A stretch of DNA of 64,000 nucleotides from Olavius algarvensis Delta 4 endosymbiont (GTDB taxonomy: Bacteria > Desulfobacterota > Desulfobacteria > Desulfobacterales > CAJINA01). A model generated the notes under the pieces. That model was not told the DNA's origin and searched no databases. It saw only the letters and a program-made list of their open reading frames with translations. Both the position numbers and the translations under genes were made by a program. Below are positions 36,130 to 43,764 of this stretch, in pieces. How positions within the stretch are numbered: position 1 is the stretch's first letter; every line of letters begins with the position of its first letter. The stretch covers positions 86,603 through 150,602 of the forward strand of contig CAJINA010000084.1 of NCBI GenBank assembly GCA_905176665.1. The letters are read 5' to 3'.

Positions 36130-36695
36130 TATTCCATGAATACCTGCGCTATTTTAGATTCCATTTCACCGGGGAGCGGTTTTCCGGATTCGGCATCGAT
36201 GCAGTGCACCGAAAACTTCCCAATGGCGGTCACATTGACCGTAATGGTTCCCGGTGTCAGCGTAATTGAGTTGGCAAAGGTCGTGCGGGCGACATCGCTT
36301 GACAGCTGGCTGTCGAATTCCATAATCTGGGGATCGATCAACTCCCGCATGCGGGGATGAAACACCAGGTACATGACATGCAAGTTGGCCTTTAAAATCT
36401 GCAGAAGCAGCCACGGGATGTATCCCATAAACCGCAGCCACACGAGGGGCAGGGCCCGATCCAGGGCGGCCGGAAAGAGCAAATCCCCGGATAGAAAGGC
36501 GACAATCAAGGAGGAAAGAACCCCCAGGATGAGATGGAAGGCGTCGAATCTTCCTGAAAACACCAGCCACATGGCAAACATAACGAGGAAGGTCAGGCAA
36601 AAACCGGCGTTTAACCGCACCTTGCCCTGTTTAGATCCGGGTGGGGTGGGTTCAAACGAGTCTTGACGGTCAGAAGTACGATTGGAAGTGAACAT
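36129..36695 (-). CDS. mrpE: MrpE-like subunit
   Basis: A 188-residue MrpE/MnhE protein and the first gene of this cluster. Two membrane helices near residues 30-75 are followed by the soluble domain with FANSITLTPGTITVNV and GEMESKIAQVF. The N-terminal 28 residues are polar and unlike the family (TSDRQDSFEPTPPGSKQG); the true start may be later, for example near residue 39 (MFAMWLVFSGRF). The region upstream to 37021 would hold the promoter of the whole operon. Confidence 0.85.
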   Translation of the reverse strand: MFTSNRTSDRQDSFEPTPPGSKQGKVRLNAGFCLTFLVMFAMWLVFSGRFDAFHLILGVLSSLIVAFLSGDLLFPAALDRALPLVWLRFMGYIPWLLLQILKANLHVMYLVFHPRMRELIDPQIMEFDSQLSSDVARTTFANSITLTPGTITVNVTAIGKFSVHCIDAESGKPLPGEMESKIAQVFME

Positions 36696-37021
36696 GCCTC
36701 GGGCCTTTTATCTCTTCAGCGGATGTTTTTCAGACTCAGTTCTCGACGGCGTGGAGGAGCAGGCAGTGCGATTCAGGGCAGCTTCAATGTTCCGGTCTTA
36801 TTGGATAACGCAATTTGCTTGCCAATAATGCCGGAAGGCATGGTCAGTGTCGCCGGGGGACATATTTTCAGCCAGATCAATAAAATAGCTCGATATTCAT
36901 CTAACTTACAATCACGGGTTTACATCTGAGGATCGTGGATTTATTGAAATTCGCAAATAAATTATTGCACTGATACAATAACATTGCAAGTAGTTCTAGT
37001 GCCCAGCCCATGGAGATACAC
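36696..37021. other. Divergent intergenic region
   Basis: About 325 bp between the antiporter-like operon and the plus-strand TIM-barrel gene. AT-rich near 36880-36990, likely carrying promoters in both directions. No gene, palindrome or terminator is evident. Confidence 0.4.
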
Positions 37022-37816
37022 ATGCAATACGGCGCAATGAATTTTCCAGTAAAGCCCGTTCTAACCGAGATAGATCGAATTGCGAATCTTGATTTTGACT
37101 ATCTCGAACTGGCCATGGATCCTCCCATGGCGCACCATGCCAGCCTGTACGCCGCGAGAACCGATATCCGTCAGGCGTTAAATGATAGCGGCCTTGACCT
37201 GATCTGCCACCTGCCCACCTTCGTATCGATTGCCGACCTTACCGAGAGTATCCGCCGGGCTTCCGTGGAAGAGATGGAGCACTCCCTGCAGGCAGCCGCG
37301 GCCCTGGGTGCTTCGAAGGTGGTCTTGCATCCCGGCGCTATCCGGGGGATGGGCCACTTTGTCGAGGACGAGGCCAGATCCTATGGCCTGCAGAGCCTGG
37401 ACGTAATTATCCGTCTGGCGGCCGAACTGGCCCTGCCGCTATGCATCGAAAACATGTTTCCCGGATATGGCGCTTATTATGAGGCCGATGAATATGCCGT
37501 CCTGTTTGAGCGCTATCCAGACCTGCGAATGACTCTGGATTCCGGACATGCCCATATCGGTGCTGCGGACGGCAGTCGCCTGAGGCGTTTCATGCAGCAC
37601 TTTGGTCACCGGGTGGACCACGTGCACATCAGTGACAATTCCGGCCGTGCCGATGAGCATCTGCCGCCGGGCATGGGCAGCATTGATTTCCAGTGGTTGG
37701 TGAAAAGCCTGAAATCTATTGGTTTTGACGCAACGGTGACATTTGAAGTCTTCACGGGCAATCCGACTGATCTCGAAAGCAGCCTGAGCAGGTTCAGGCG
37801 GTGGTGGGCTCTATAA
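37022..37816 (+). CDS. Sugar-phosphate isomerase/epimerase-type TIM-barrel protein
   Basis: A 264-residue protein with the xylose-isomerase-like/AP-endonuclease-2 barrel. Metal- and substrate-site stretches are visible in order: DYLELAMDPP, ICHLPTFVSIAD, KVVLHPGA, LCIENMFPG (metal Glu), MTLDSGHAHIG (metal Asp/His), VDHVHISDNSG and VTFEVFTGN (last metal Glu). The start at ATG 37022 follows TGGAGATACAC; an earlier ATG at 37010 lies within that site. Possible reactions are isomerase or epimerase; the substrate is unknown. It is a single gene between divergent and convergent neighbours. Confidence 0.85.
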   Translation: MQYGAMNFPVKPVLTEIDRIANLDFDYLELAMDPPMAHHASLYAARTDIRQALNDSGLDLICHLPTFVSIADLTESIRRASVEEMEHSLQAAAALGASKVVLHPGAIRGMGHFVEDEARSYGLQSLDVIIRLAAELALPLCIENMFPGYGAYYEADEYAVLFERYPDLRMTLDSGHAHIGAADGSRLRRFMQHFGHRVDHVHISDNSGRADEHLPPGMGSIDFQWLVKSLKSIGFDATVTFEVFTGNPTDLESSLSRFRRWWAL

Positions 37817-37881
37817 TGGCGGGACGGTTTTGATTCTGCCTTCGCAAGCTTTTTCTAAAAGGGCGGTACCGGTCCTGGCGG

Positions 37882-38136
37882 CTACTTTTGCACGTAACCC
37901 TTGTCCTCCATACATTTATCGGTCAGATAGCGGACCTCACCATAGGTTCCCCAGTCCTGGGCGGGATCTCTCGTCACCTGGGGATTCCGGGCCGCGCTCT
38001 CGGCCTGGTATACGCAATCGGCATAATCTTTATCCCATTTGGACTCGGGCACCTGGGCGTGCTTCCAACCGTGGCCGCAGGCAATCAGTGCCACCGACAA
38101 TGACAGACAGATCAAACCTGTGAAGATGGTCTTCAT
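37882..38136 (-). CDS. Small lipoprotein, function unknown
   Basis: An 84-residue protein with a lipoprotein signal (FTGLICLSLSVALIAC, lipobox LIAC) at ATG 38136, behind CAGGAGGG. The mature part is short and polar, with a Cys pair (DCVYQAES, DKCMED) that could form a disulfide. No family recognised. The neighbouring GMC gene is upstream on the same strand, 104 bp away. Confidence 0.7.
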   Translation of the reverse strand: MKTIFTGLICLSLSVALIACGHGWKHAQVPESKWDKDYADCVYQAESAARNPQVTRDPAQDWGTYGEVRYLTDKCMEDKGYVQK

Positions 38137-38240
38137 TTTACCCTCCTGGGCTGTGGCTATCGTCGCCAAGACTTACCAAGGCATGTCTACAGTATGTACT
38201 ATGTTCACTAGTATTTAGCAATCCCCTGACCTTTGGCGGG

Positions 38241-39839
38241 CTAAGCGGCCGGGGATACGGTCCGGTCCCGGGCGGGTGGAATCAGGCTCATGGCCCTTTC
38301 AGCCATGGCCGCAATGGTAAGACTCGGGTTGGCCCCTATGTTGGCGGAAACGGAGGCCCCGTTTACAACGTACAATCCGGGGTAGCCGAATACCCGGTGT
38401 GCGGTATCGATGACGCCTTCCCGGGCCGACGCACCCATGTGACAACCGCCGAGGATATGCGCCGTGGTAGCGATATTGCCGATACTCTCGGTTAGAATAT
38501 TCAGTGGTTCGCCGCCGGAAACGTCGGCCAGGGCCGCGGCCGCCCGGTTGGCCACCGGTAAATTGGTAGGCGCCGAATTGCCGGGCACCGGGACGGATTT
38601 CAGGCCCCGCGTAAACCCTTGCAGCGGTCGACGGCCGTATGTAAAGGCCAGGCAGTTATCCAGGTGCTGCATCACGGTGAGGATGGTGACGCGCTTGTGC
38701 CAGTTTTTTCCCAGCCACAGTCGGCGCGTGCGCAGGGGACTGAAAATCATCTTCGCCAGGGTTATCAGGGCGCGCCGCCCCGGGCGGTGATCATCCACCA
38801 GCGGACCGGTCAGCCATTTCATGAAGGTATACCCGGCCGGAAAACGATTCTGGGTAATGTGGGTCGCCTCATCCGGATAGAAATGGGAGGAAATAGCCGT
38901 CCCCCGGGTGAGGTCAAGCGTTTTATCCCGCGCCAGGACCCCTACGACAGCCTCACTGTTGGTCCGTACCTGTTGCCCGAGGCATGGTGAAATGTCCGGC
39001 AGGGTGCGCGTTATGTCCCGGCACCGGAAAAGCAACTCCAGGGAACCCAGGACACCCGCCGCGACAATCACCTTACGGGCCTTCAGATCGGGATATTTGC
39101 GCAGTTTTTTGACCGGATGACGCAGATTCAGTGTATAACCGGCTCCCGGCTGAGGAACGATGCCGGTAACCTTGCGGTGGGGCAGGATATGGGCGCCCTG
39201 ACGCTGGGCCAGATACAAGTAATTGTAGTCGAGGCTGTTTTTGGACCCGTAGGGACAACCGGTCAGGCAGCGGCCGCACAGGTGGCAGCCGGTTCGCGAA
39301 GGGCCGTCTCCTCCGAAAAATGGATCCGGTCGACAGGTTTCCGGCGTGCCAAAATAAATGCCGTTGGGCGTGGGACCGAAGGTATCGGCAGCGCCCATCG
39401 AGCGGGCGGTCTTTCGCAGGTAGCGGTCTTGAATATCAATGGTCGGATTAACCGTCACCCCCAGCATGCGGGCAGCCATGTCGTAATGGGGTGCCAGGGC
39501 CGTTTTCCAGTCCACGCCCAGGTTGCGCCAGGCCGGGTCGGTGTAGAATTGATCCTTGGGCTTTAACAGCACCGCGGCGTAGACGATGCTTCCACCACCC
39601 ACCGCGGCCCCGCCCACAATGGTCACATGGCGAAAATAGTGCTGGCTAAAATACCCCGACAGTCCCAGGGCCGGCAGCCAATTCAGGCGTCGCACACTGC
39701 GATCGGCCTCCTCGATGTCAGCAGGCGTCACCCGACCGCCCTGCTCAATGACGGCGACCTTGTAGCCTTTCTCACTCAGGCGCAGGGCACAGACACCACC
39801 ACCGAATCCGCTGCCAATCACCGCATAGTCATAGGTCAT
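38241..39839 (-). CDS. GMC-type FAD oxidoreductase with a ferredoxin-like Cys motif
   Basis: A 532-residue flavoprotein. The FAD dinucleotide fold is at the N-terminus (YAVIGSGFGGGVCALRL), then GGAAVGGGSIVYAAVL, a GMC signature region. A four-Cys motif CHLCGRCLTGCPYG (Cys185, 188, 191, 195) follows, which normal GMC enzymes lack. The C-terminal block HILGGCHMG and the last GLYVVNGASVSANIGANPSLTIAAMAERA are GMC-type, as in cholesterol oxidases. It would oxidise a hydrophobic alcohol and might pass electrons to an Fe-S cluster, not oxygen, as fits an anaerobe; both are inferences. ATG 39839 is chosen because the earlier in-frame codons lie upstream of the family start. Confidence 0.85.
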   Translation of the reverse strand: MTYDYAVIGSGFGGGVCALRLSEKGYKVAVIEQGGRVTPADIEEADRSVRRLNWLPALGLSGYFSQHYFRHVTIVGGAAVGGGSIVYAAVLLKPKDQFYTDPAWRNLGVDWKTALAPHYDMAARMLGVTVNPTIDIQDRYLRKTARSMGAADTFGPTPNGIYFGTPETCRPDPFFGGDGPSRTGCHLCGRCLTGCPYGSKNSLDYNYLYLAQRQGAHILPHRKVTGIVPQPGAGYTLNLRHPVKKLRKYPDLKARKVIVAAGVLGSLELLFRCRDITRTLPDISPCLGQQVRTNSEAVVGVLARDKTLDLTRGTAISSHFYPDEATHITQNRFPAGYTFMKWLTGPLVDDHRPGRRALITLAKMIFSPLRTRRLWLGKNWHKRVTILTVMQHLDNCLAFTYGRRPLQGFTRGLKSVPVPGNSAPTNLPVANRAAAALADVSGGEPLNILTESIGNIATTAHILGGCHMGASAREGVIDTAHRVFGYPGLYVVNGASVSANIGANPSLTIAAMAERAMSLIPPARDRTVSPAA

Positions 39840-39913
39840 TACCCGGTCTGTTCCTTTCTCCTGAAGTGTCCTTCTCAAGGAAGTATTTAAGCGCAGATCA
39901 ATGCGGGGGCGCC

Positions 39914-40375
39914 TTAGCCGAATGCAAATACCAGCAAGTTCAGGGTATCCTGGTAGATACAGGGGTCTTTGCTGGCCCGCGGCCCGGCCACATTCAGCAC
40001 TTCGATGCGCTGCAGTTCTATCCAGGACGCGATCAGGGAAGCGGCATCTTTGAGGTTGCTCTGGTTGTTTAAATCGATCCCCAATAGTTGTTTGCCGTAG
40101 CGCAAGACCTGAACCCGCGTGAAGTCTGTTCCGCCCGTGGGCGCTCCGCGGGAGATGATCAACGTGCCGTCCGAATCAAGGACATTTTTCCGGGTTCGCT
40201 CCCGGTAGCTGTCGGTCGGCATCTCCTCGACCTGGTAGTGTTCCGGTACACAACCATCTTCGGCCAGCCGGCCTTGGGGCACCCATCCGCCATGGGCAAT
40301 ACCGAGCCGAATGGCGGCATCCAGGGCCGCCCGGTCGGTGCCTGTCTGCCCGCCGGATATGATTTTCTTCAGCAT
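39914..40375 (-). CDS. SLOG-family protein, putative molybdenum carrier
   Basis: A 153-residue single-domain Rossmann-like protein matching the circularly permuted SLOG/'putative molybdenum carrier' group: IISGGQTGTDRAALDAAIRLG, GGWVPQGRLAEDG, NVLDSDGTLIISRGAPTGGTDFT and LNVAGPRASKDP. The GGQTGxDRAAL and GPRxS stretches are the nucleotide/ligand-binding signature. SLOG proteins bind nucleotides, cytokinin precursors or oxyanions; the Mo-carrier label rests on a family name, not on evidence here. It ends 75 bp before the GMC gene on the same strand. Confidence 0.8.
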   Translation of the reverse strand: MLKKIISGGQTGTDRAALDAAIRLGIAHGGWVPQGRLAEDGCVPEHYQVEEMPTDSYRERTRKNVLDSDGTLIISRGAPTGGTDFTRVQVLRYGKQLLGIDLNNQSNLKDAASLIASWIELQRIEVLNVAGPRASKDPCIYQDTLNLLVFAFG

Positions 40376-40397
40376 ATGCGACCGCCTTTCCAGTATG

Positions 40398-40544
40398 TAG
40401 AAGCTATCTTGAAAAAGTCTTTTGTCCCAACCTCGGGGTTGGGTGCTCGGATCAAGTCCGCGAAATACCCGATGTATTCCTCCGGTTTAATCCTTGCGGC
40501 CACCTTGACATTGAACCAAAATCCGTATTTTGAGATAGCTTCTA
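40398..40544. repeat. MITE-like dispersed repeat, copy B
   Basis: About 147 bp bounded by near-perfect inverted ends: TAGAAGCTATCT at 40398-40409 and its complement at 40533-40544, with the next TTGAAAA/TTTTGAG also pairing. Interior blocks (GTCTTTTGTCCCAACC, GAACCAAAATCCG) match copy A at 16091-16260. Non-coding, in the gap upstream of the SLOG gene. Confidence 0.75.
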
Positions 40545-40824
40545 GAAGGATTTATGGATAATGCGAAAAAACTGTCGCTATTTGTACCACAGGGCCTTCC
40601 AAATTGGAAATGCTCCACGCAGCCCGGCTTCCAGCAAGTCTGCATATGCATCTCCATTCCGCTAATGATGCAGCGTGAACCATCCGCCAGGCGCTGTCGG
40701 GGAGGATGTGTTTTCCCGGTAGGCCGGCAAGGTTTCGCCCGGCGGTTGACAAGCTCAGCCGCTGTTGGATACTCTGCCCGGCAGTACCGTTCTATCTGTC
40801 ACAGATAAAAGCCTCCGGGGGATT

Positions 40825-42159
40825 ATGGATAAACCGGTCAAAGGATCTGCAATCAACGGAATTTTCATTTTCCTGGTGCTCTCCGGGATTCTGTCCGCAC
40901 TGGCCATGGGTACCATGGAAAGCGTCACCAAGGCCTCTTTTGATGCCGCCCGGACAGCGGTAGAACTCGCCATCGGTCTGGTCGGGGCGATGGCCCTCTG
41001 GCTTGGTCTGATGAAAGTGGTATCACGGGCCGGATTGCTGCTGGTTATTGCCCGCCGCTTGAAGCCGCTGATGAAATGGCTCTTTCCGGAAGTGCCGGGT
41101 GAGCATCCAGCCATGAGCGCCATGATCATGAACATGGCGGCCAATATCATGGGACTGGGCAATGCAGCCACCCCGTTCGGCATCAAGGCCATGGAAGAAC
41201 TCGACCGGCTCAATCCCGACAAAGGCACGGCCACGCATGCCATGTGCCTTTTCCTGGCGATTAATACCAGCAGCGTGACCCTGCTTCCCCTAGGCGTGAT
41301 TGCGGTCAGGGCCGGTGCCAATGCCTTGGATCCCGCCGGCATCCTGCTGCCGTCCATCCTGGCCACGGCCTGTTCGACCCTGGTTGCCATTACGGCCGCC
41401 AAGCTCCTGGCCCGGCGATCGGGACCGCATCTGGCGCCTCCCGAAGCACCCGGTTCCGAGCAAGTGGACGCCACCTTGGAACCCGAGGTACTCCCGGAAG
41501 ACACCCCCGCCCAGCCACCGGCAGTCGAAGGTCTGCGACGCTACTGCCTGCCAGCCTATTTTATGGTTTTCCTGGCCGCCCTGGGCATTTATCTCTACCG
41601 GCATCTGGCCGCCGGCGCCGGCCTGGGAGATTTTTTTCTGAAGGATCTGACCACCTGGCTGATCCCATTTTTGATGGGCCTTTTCATCGTGTATGGGTAC
41701 AGTCGCAAGGTGCCCGTCTACGAGTCGGTTTGCGATGGCGCCCGCGAAGGGTTCGAGGTGGCCCTGCGAATCATTCCTTTCTTAGTGGCCATCCTGGTGG
41801 CCATTGCCGTGTTTCGTTCATCCGGAGCCCTGGAACTTTGCATCCGGGCTGTGGAACCTTTGACCGCCCTGATCGGCATGCCGGCCGATACCCTGCCCAT
41901 GGCGCTGGTCCGACCCCTGTCGGGCTCGGGTGCCTTCGGAGTCATGAGCGATATCGTCAGCGCTGATCCAAATTCGAAATCCGCTTTCATTGCCAGCATC
42001 ATGCAGGGCTCTACTGAAACGACCTTCTACGTTCTGGCAGTGTATTTCAGCGCGGTCCGGATCACCCGGGTACGCTACGCTGTCACGGCCGCCCTGCTGG
42101 CGGACCTGGCGGGAATTCTGGCGGCCGTATTATGGGGCAACCTTTTCTATGGCGGTTAG
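40825..42159 (+). CDS. SpmA/SpmB-like nucleoside-recognition fusion membrane protein
   Basis: A 444-residue protein with about ten membrane helices and two Gate domains. The first half resembles SpmA (GTMESVTKASFDAARTAVELAIGLVGAMALWLGLMKV and NMAANIMGLGNAATPFGIKAMEEL). The second resembles SpmB (SVCDGAREGFEVALRIIPFLVAILVAIAVFR and RPLSGSGAFGVMSDI, GSTETTFYVLAVYF). A Pro/Glu-rich linker near 215-250 joins them. In Bacillus, SpmA and SpmB are separate and affect spore-core dehydration; in Gram-negatives the fusion is a transporter-like protein of unknown substrate. ATG 40825 is used. Confidence 0.83.
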   Translation: MDKPVKGSAINGIFIFLVLSGILSALAMGTMESVTKASFDAARTAVELAIGLVGAMALWLGLMKVVSRAGLLLVIARRLKPLMKWLFPEVPGEHPAMSAMIMNMAANIMGLGNAATPFGIKAMEELDRLNPDKGTATHAMCLFLAINTSSVTLLPLGVIAVRAGANALDPAGILLPSILATACSTLVAITAAKLLARRSGPHLAPPEAPGSEQVDATLEPEVLPEDTPAQPPAVEGLRRYCLPAYFMVFLAALGIYLYRHLAAGAGLGDFFLKDLTTWLIPFLMGLFIVYGYSRKVPVYESVCDGAREGFEVALRIIPFLVAILVAIAVFRSSGALELCIRAVEPLTALIGMPADTLPMALVRPLSGSGAFGVMSDIVSADPNSKSAFIASIMQGSTETTFYVLAVYFSAVRITRVRYAVTAALLADLAGILAAVLWGNLFYGG

Positions 42160-42266
42160 AAGTTTGGGCCCGGAAAGTTGCCCAGGGGCCGCCCGTGCCT
42201 TATCTTTTGATATCATCCAAACGCCAAAAGGCGCGATTGCGCATTAGCCGCCGAAAGGTAAAACGC

Positions 42267-42566
42267 ATGAAACTAATCATTACAATACTTGTGTTCCTGG
42301 CCCTGGCAACGCCGGCCAATGCCCAACGGGGCGAAGGCAGCACGTTTCGGTGCCAGAATTCCAAGTTGGTTCACGTGGGCGATTCGGCCTTTCTCGTGGC
42401 TTTGAAATGCGGCAAACCCCTGCACAAGGAGGTCATCAATACAGGCTATGGCAAAGGCGGGCAAATTACATCCGAATGGTTTTATCCGATGAAAAACGGC
42501 TGGTATGGCGTGCTGACCATCCGGGCCGGCAAACTGATCCGGATCGGAACTATCCAAACCAAATGA
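42267..42566 (+). CDS. Secreted DUF2845 protein
   Basis: A 99-residue exported protein with a signal peptide (MKLIITILVFLALATPANAQ). The DUF2845 pattern follows: FRCQNSKLVHVGDSAFLVALKCGKP, a Tyr/Trp-rich SEWFYPMKNGWYGVLTI and a terminal RAGKLIRIGTI. Two cysteines in the mature part could pair. Function unknown; the family is common in deltaproteobacteria. It starts at ATG 42267 with GAAAGGT and follows the SpmAB-like gene by 107 bp on the same strand. Confidence 0.8.
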   Translation: MKLIITILVFLALATPANAQRGEGSTFRCQNSKLVHVGDSAFLVALKCGKPLHKEVINTGYGKGGQITSEWFYPMKNGWYGVLTIRAGKLIRIGTIQTK

Positions 42567-42633
42567 ACGACAGGTTCGGTTGGCCTTTCCTATACGAAAA
42601 AGCGTGATCTGTTGGGGAGTAAATTGATGGCTT

Positions 42634-42661
42634 AAAAAAGGGTTGGGCCGGAGCCCAACCC
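42634..42661 (-). terminator. Rho-independent terminator of the Cys-rich peptide gene
   Basis: On the minus strand a perfect 9-bp stem GGGTTGGGC/GCCCAACCC with a TCCG loop is followed by six T residues. It lies 22 bp downstream of the stop at 42683-42685 and faces only that gene. Confidence 0.85.
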
Positions 42662-42682
42662 ATTGTAAATGGTTATGTCAAA

Positions 42683-42835
42683 TCAGCAGCAGCAAGGGTC
42701 GACGCGGCAGCCGCAAGGATCCACGTAATAACACCCGCAGGGGTCTACGTAGTAACAGCAACAGCTGGAGCTGGACGATTCTTCACTGCTCTCTTCCTTG
42801 GTTTCGGTGGATTGAACATTTTTATCTTCTGCCAT
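42683..42835 (-). CDS. 50-residue peptide with ten cysteines and tandem YYVDPCGC units
   Basis: A short gene usually missed by length cut-offs. It starts at ATG 42835 after a near-perfect GGAGGTGACC site and ends in a Rho-independent terminator, so it is very likely expressed. The first 24 residues are acidic and Ser/Glu-rich (EESSEESSSSS, leader- or spacer-like). The rest is CCC, then YYVDPCGC twice, then RVDPCCC: ten Cys in 26 residues, each block separated by a VDP turn. No signal peptide or membrane segment. Possible roles are metal binding (metallothionein-like), a ribosomally made and modified peptide precursor, or a structural disulfide-rich coat protein. No modifying enzyme is next to it. 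I do not recognise a family. Confidence 0.72.
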   Translation of the reverse strand: MAEDKNVQSTETKEESSEESSSSSCCCYYVDPCGCYYVDPCGCRVDPCCC

Positions 42836-43107
42836 ATGGTCACCTCCGGTAGAGGAAAGGTTATTCGCATTATAGATCGGCGTCAGGCGGGCGCAGCAAC
42901 CACTTCAAGGTCAGCTATGGACGAATTGGCGCCCCGGGACGCAGTCCACCTTTAAATTAAGCCTGCCCCCGCCTAATGTCAAAACAGAAGGGGTTGTTTT
43001 TAAGCAGATCGACAGTATTTGTGCGGCCGCTGATTTACAACACCTTAAAAACTTGTTAACTCCCGGTTAGCAATTTCGAAATTACATGTAAAAAAGGGGT
43101 CCCCACA

Positions 43108-43545
43108 ATGGTCCAGCGTCCCCTGATCGGTATCGGGGTCATTATCATTCGAAACGGCCAGATTCTGCTCGGCAAACGGCGCAATACCCACGGTGCCGGA
43201 AGCTGGTGCTGTCCCGGCGGTCATCTGGAATTTGGTGAGAGTTTTGAAGCCTGCGCCCGCCGCGAGGTCAGAGAAGAGACGGGGCTGGAGATTGAAAATA
43301 TCCGCACCGGCACCTTTACCAATGACCTGTTTGCGGATGAGGGTAAGCACTACGTCACCCTGTTTATGCTGGCGGATTCTCTCCAGGGGGAACCGCGCGT
43401 GTGTGAGCCTGACAAATGTGACACCTGGGCTTGGTTCTCCACGGACGCCCTGCCCCGACCTCTTTTTCTACCCCTCGAAAACCTGTTTAACATCACCGCA
43501 GGAGATATGGATAGCCAAGGCGGACCCATGCCGCCTATCCGTTAA
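43108..43545 (+). CDS. NUDIX hydrolase
   Basis: A 145-residue NUDIX enzyme with an intact box GX5EX7REXXEEXG: GGHLEFGESFEACARREVREETGLEI (residues about 38-63). Before it is the usual GVIIIRNGQILLGKR strand. The WCCPGG preceding the box and the E...W pattern resemble the MutT/NUDT15-like cleaners of damaged nucleotides, but the true substrate is not predictable. ATG 43108 is preceded by AAAAAAGGGG. It stands alone between the Cys-rich peptide gene and a histidine kinase. Confidence 0.9.
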   Translation: MVQRPLIGIGVIIIRNGQILLGKRRNTHGAGSWCCPGGHLEFGESFEACARREVREETGLEIENIRTGTFTNDLFADEGKHYVTLFMLADSLQGEPRVCEPDKCDTWAWFSTDALPRPLFLPLENLFNITAGDMDSQGGPMPPIR

Positions 43546-43764
43546 AATAGACTTTCATTACAACAAGTTACCCAGTACTATCCAGATGTGATGATTTTGG
43601 GTCTCGATTCCCCAACCTCTTAAATACTTGATATTAATAGAATTGTACAAATTTGGCATTTCCAATCTAAAGCCGGGTGGTCTGGCATTCACTTTTTCCT
43701 TTACTTGCCACCGCCATCAGCTTAATAATCTGTAGATATATTCAGATAGGATACGAGACCTGCC

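Noticed and set aside
40554..40808. An 84-codon plus-strand frame after repeat copy B
   Set aside because: Cys/Arg-rich but with no pattern. It starts inside the repeat-flanking sequence with an AGAAGGA-like site and runs into the next gene's upstream region; not convincing.
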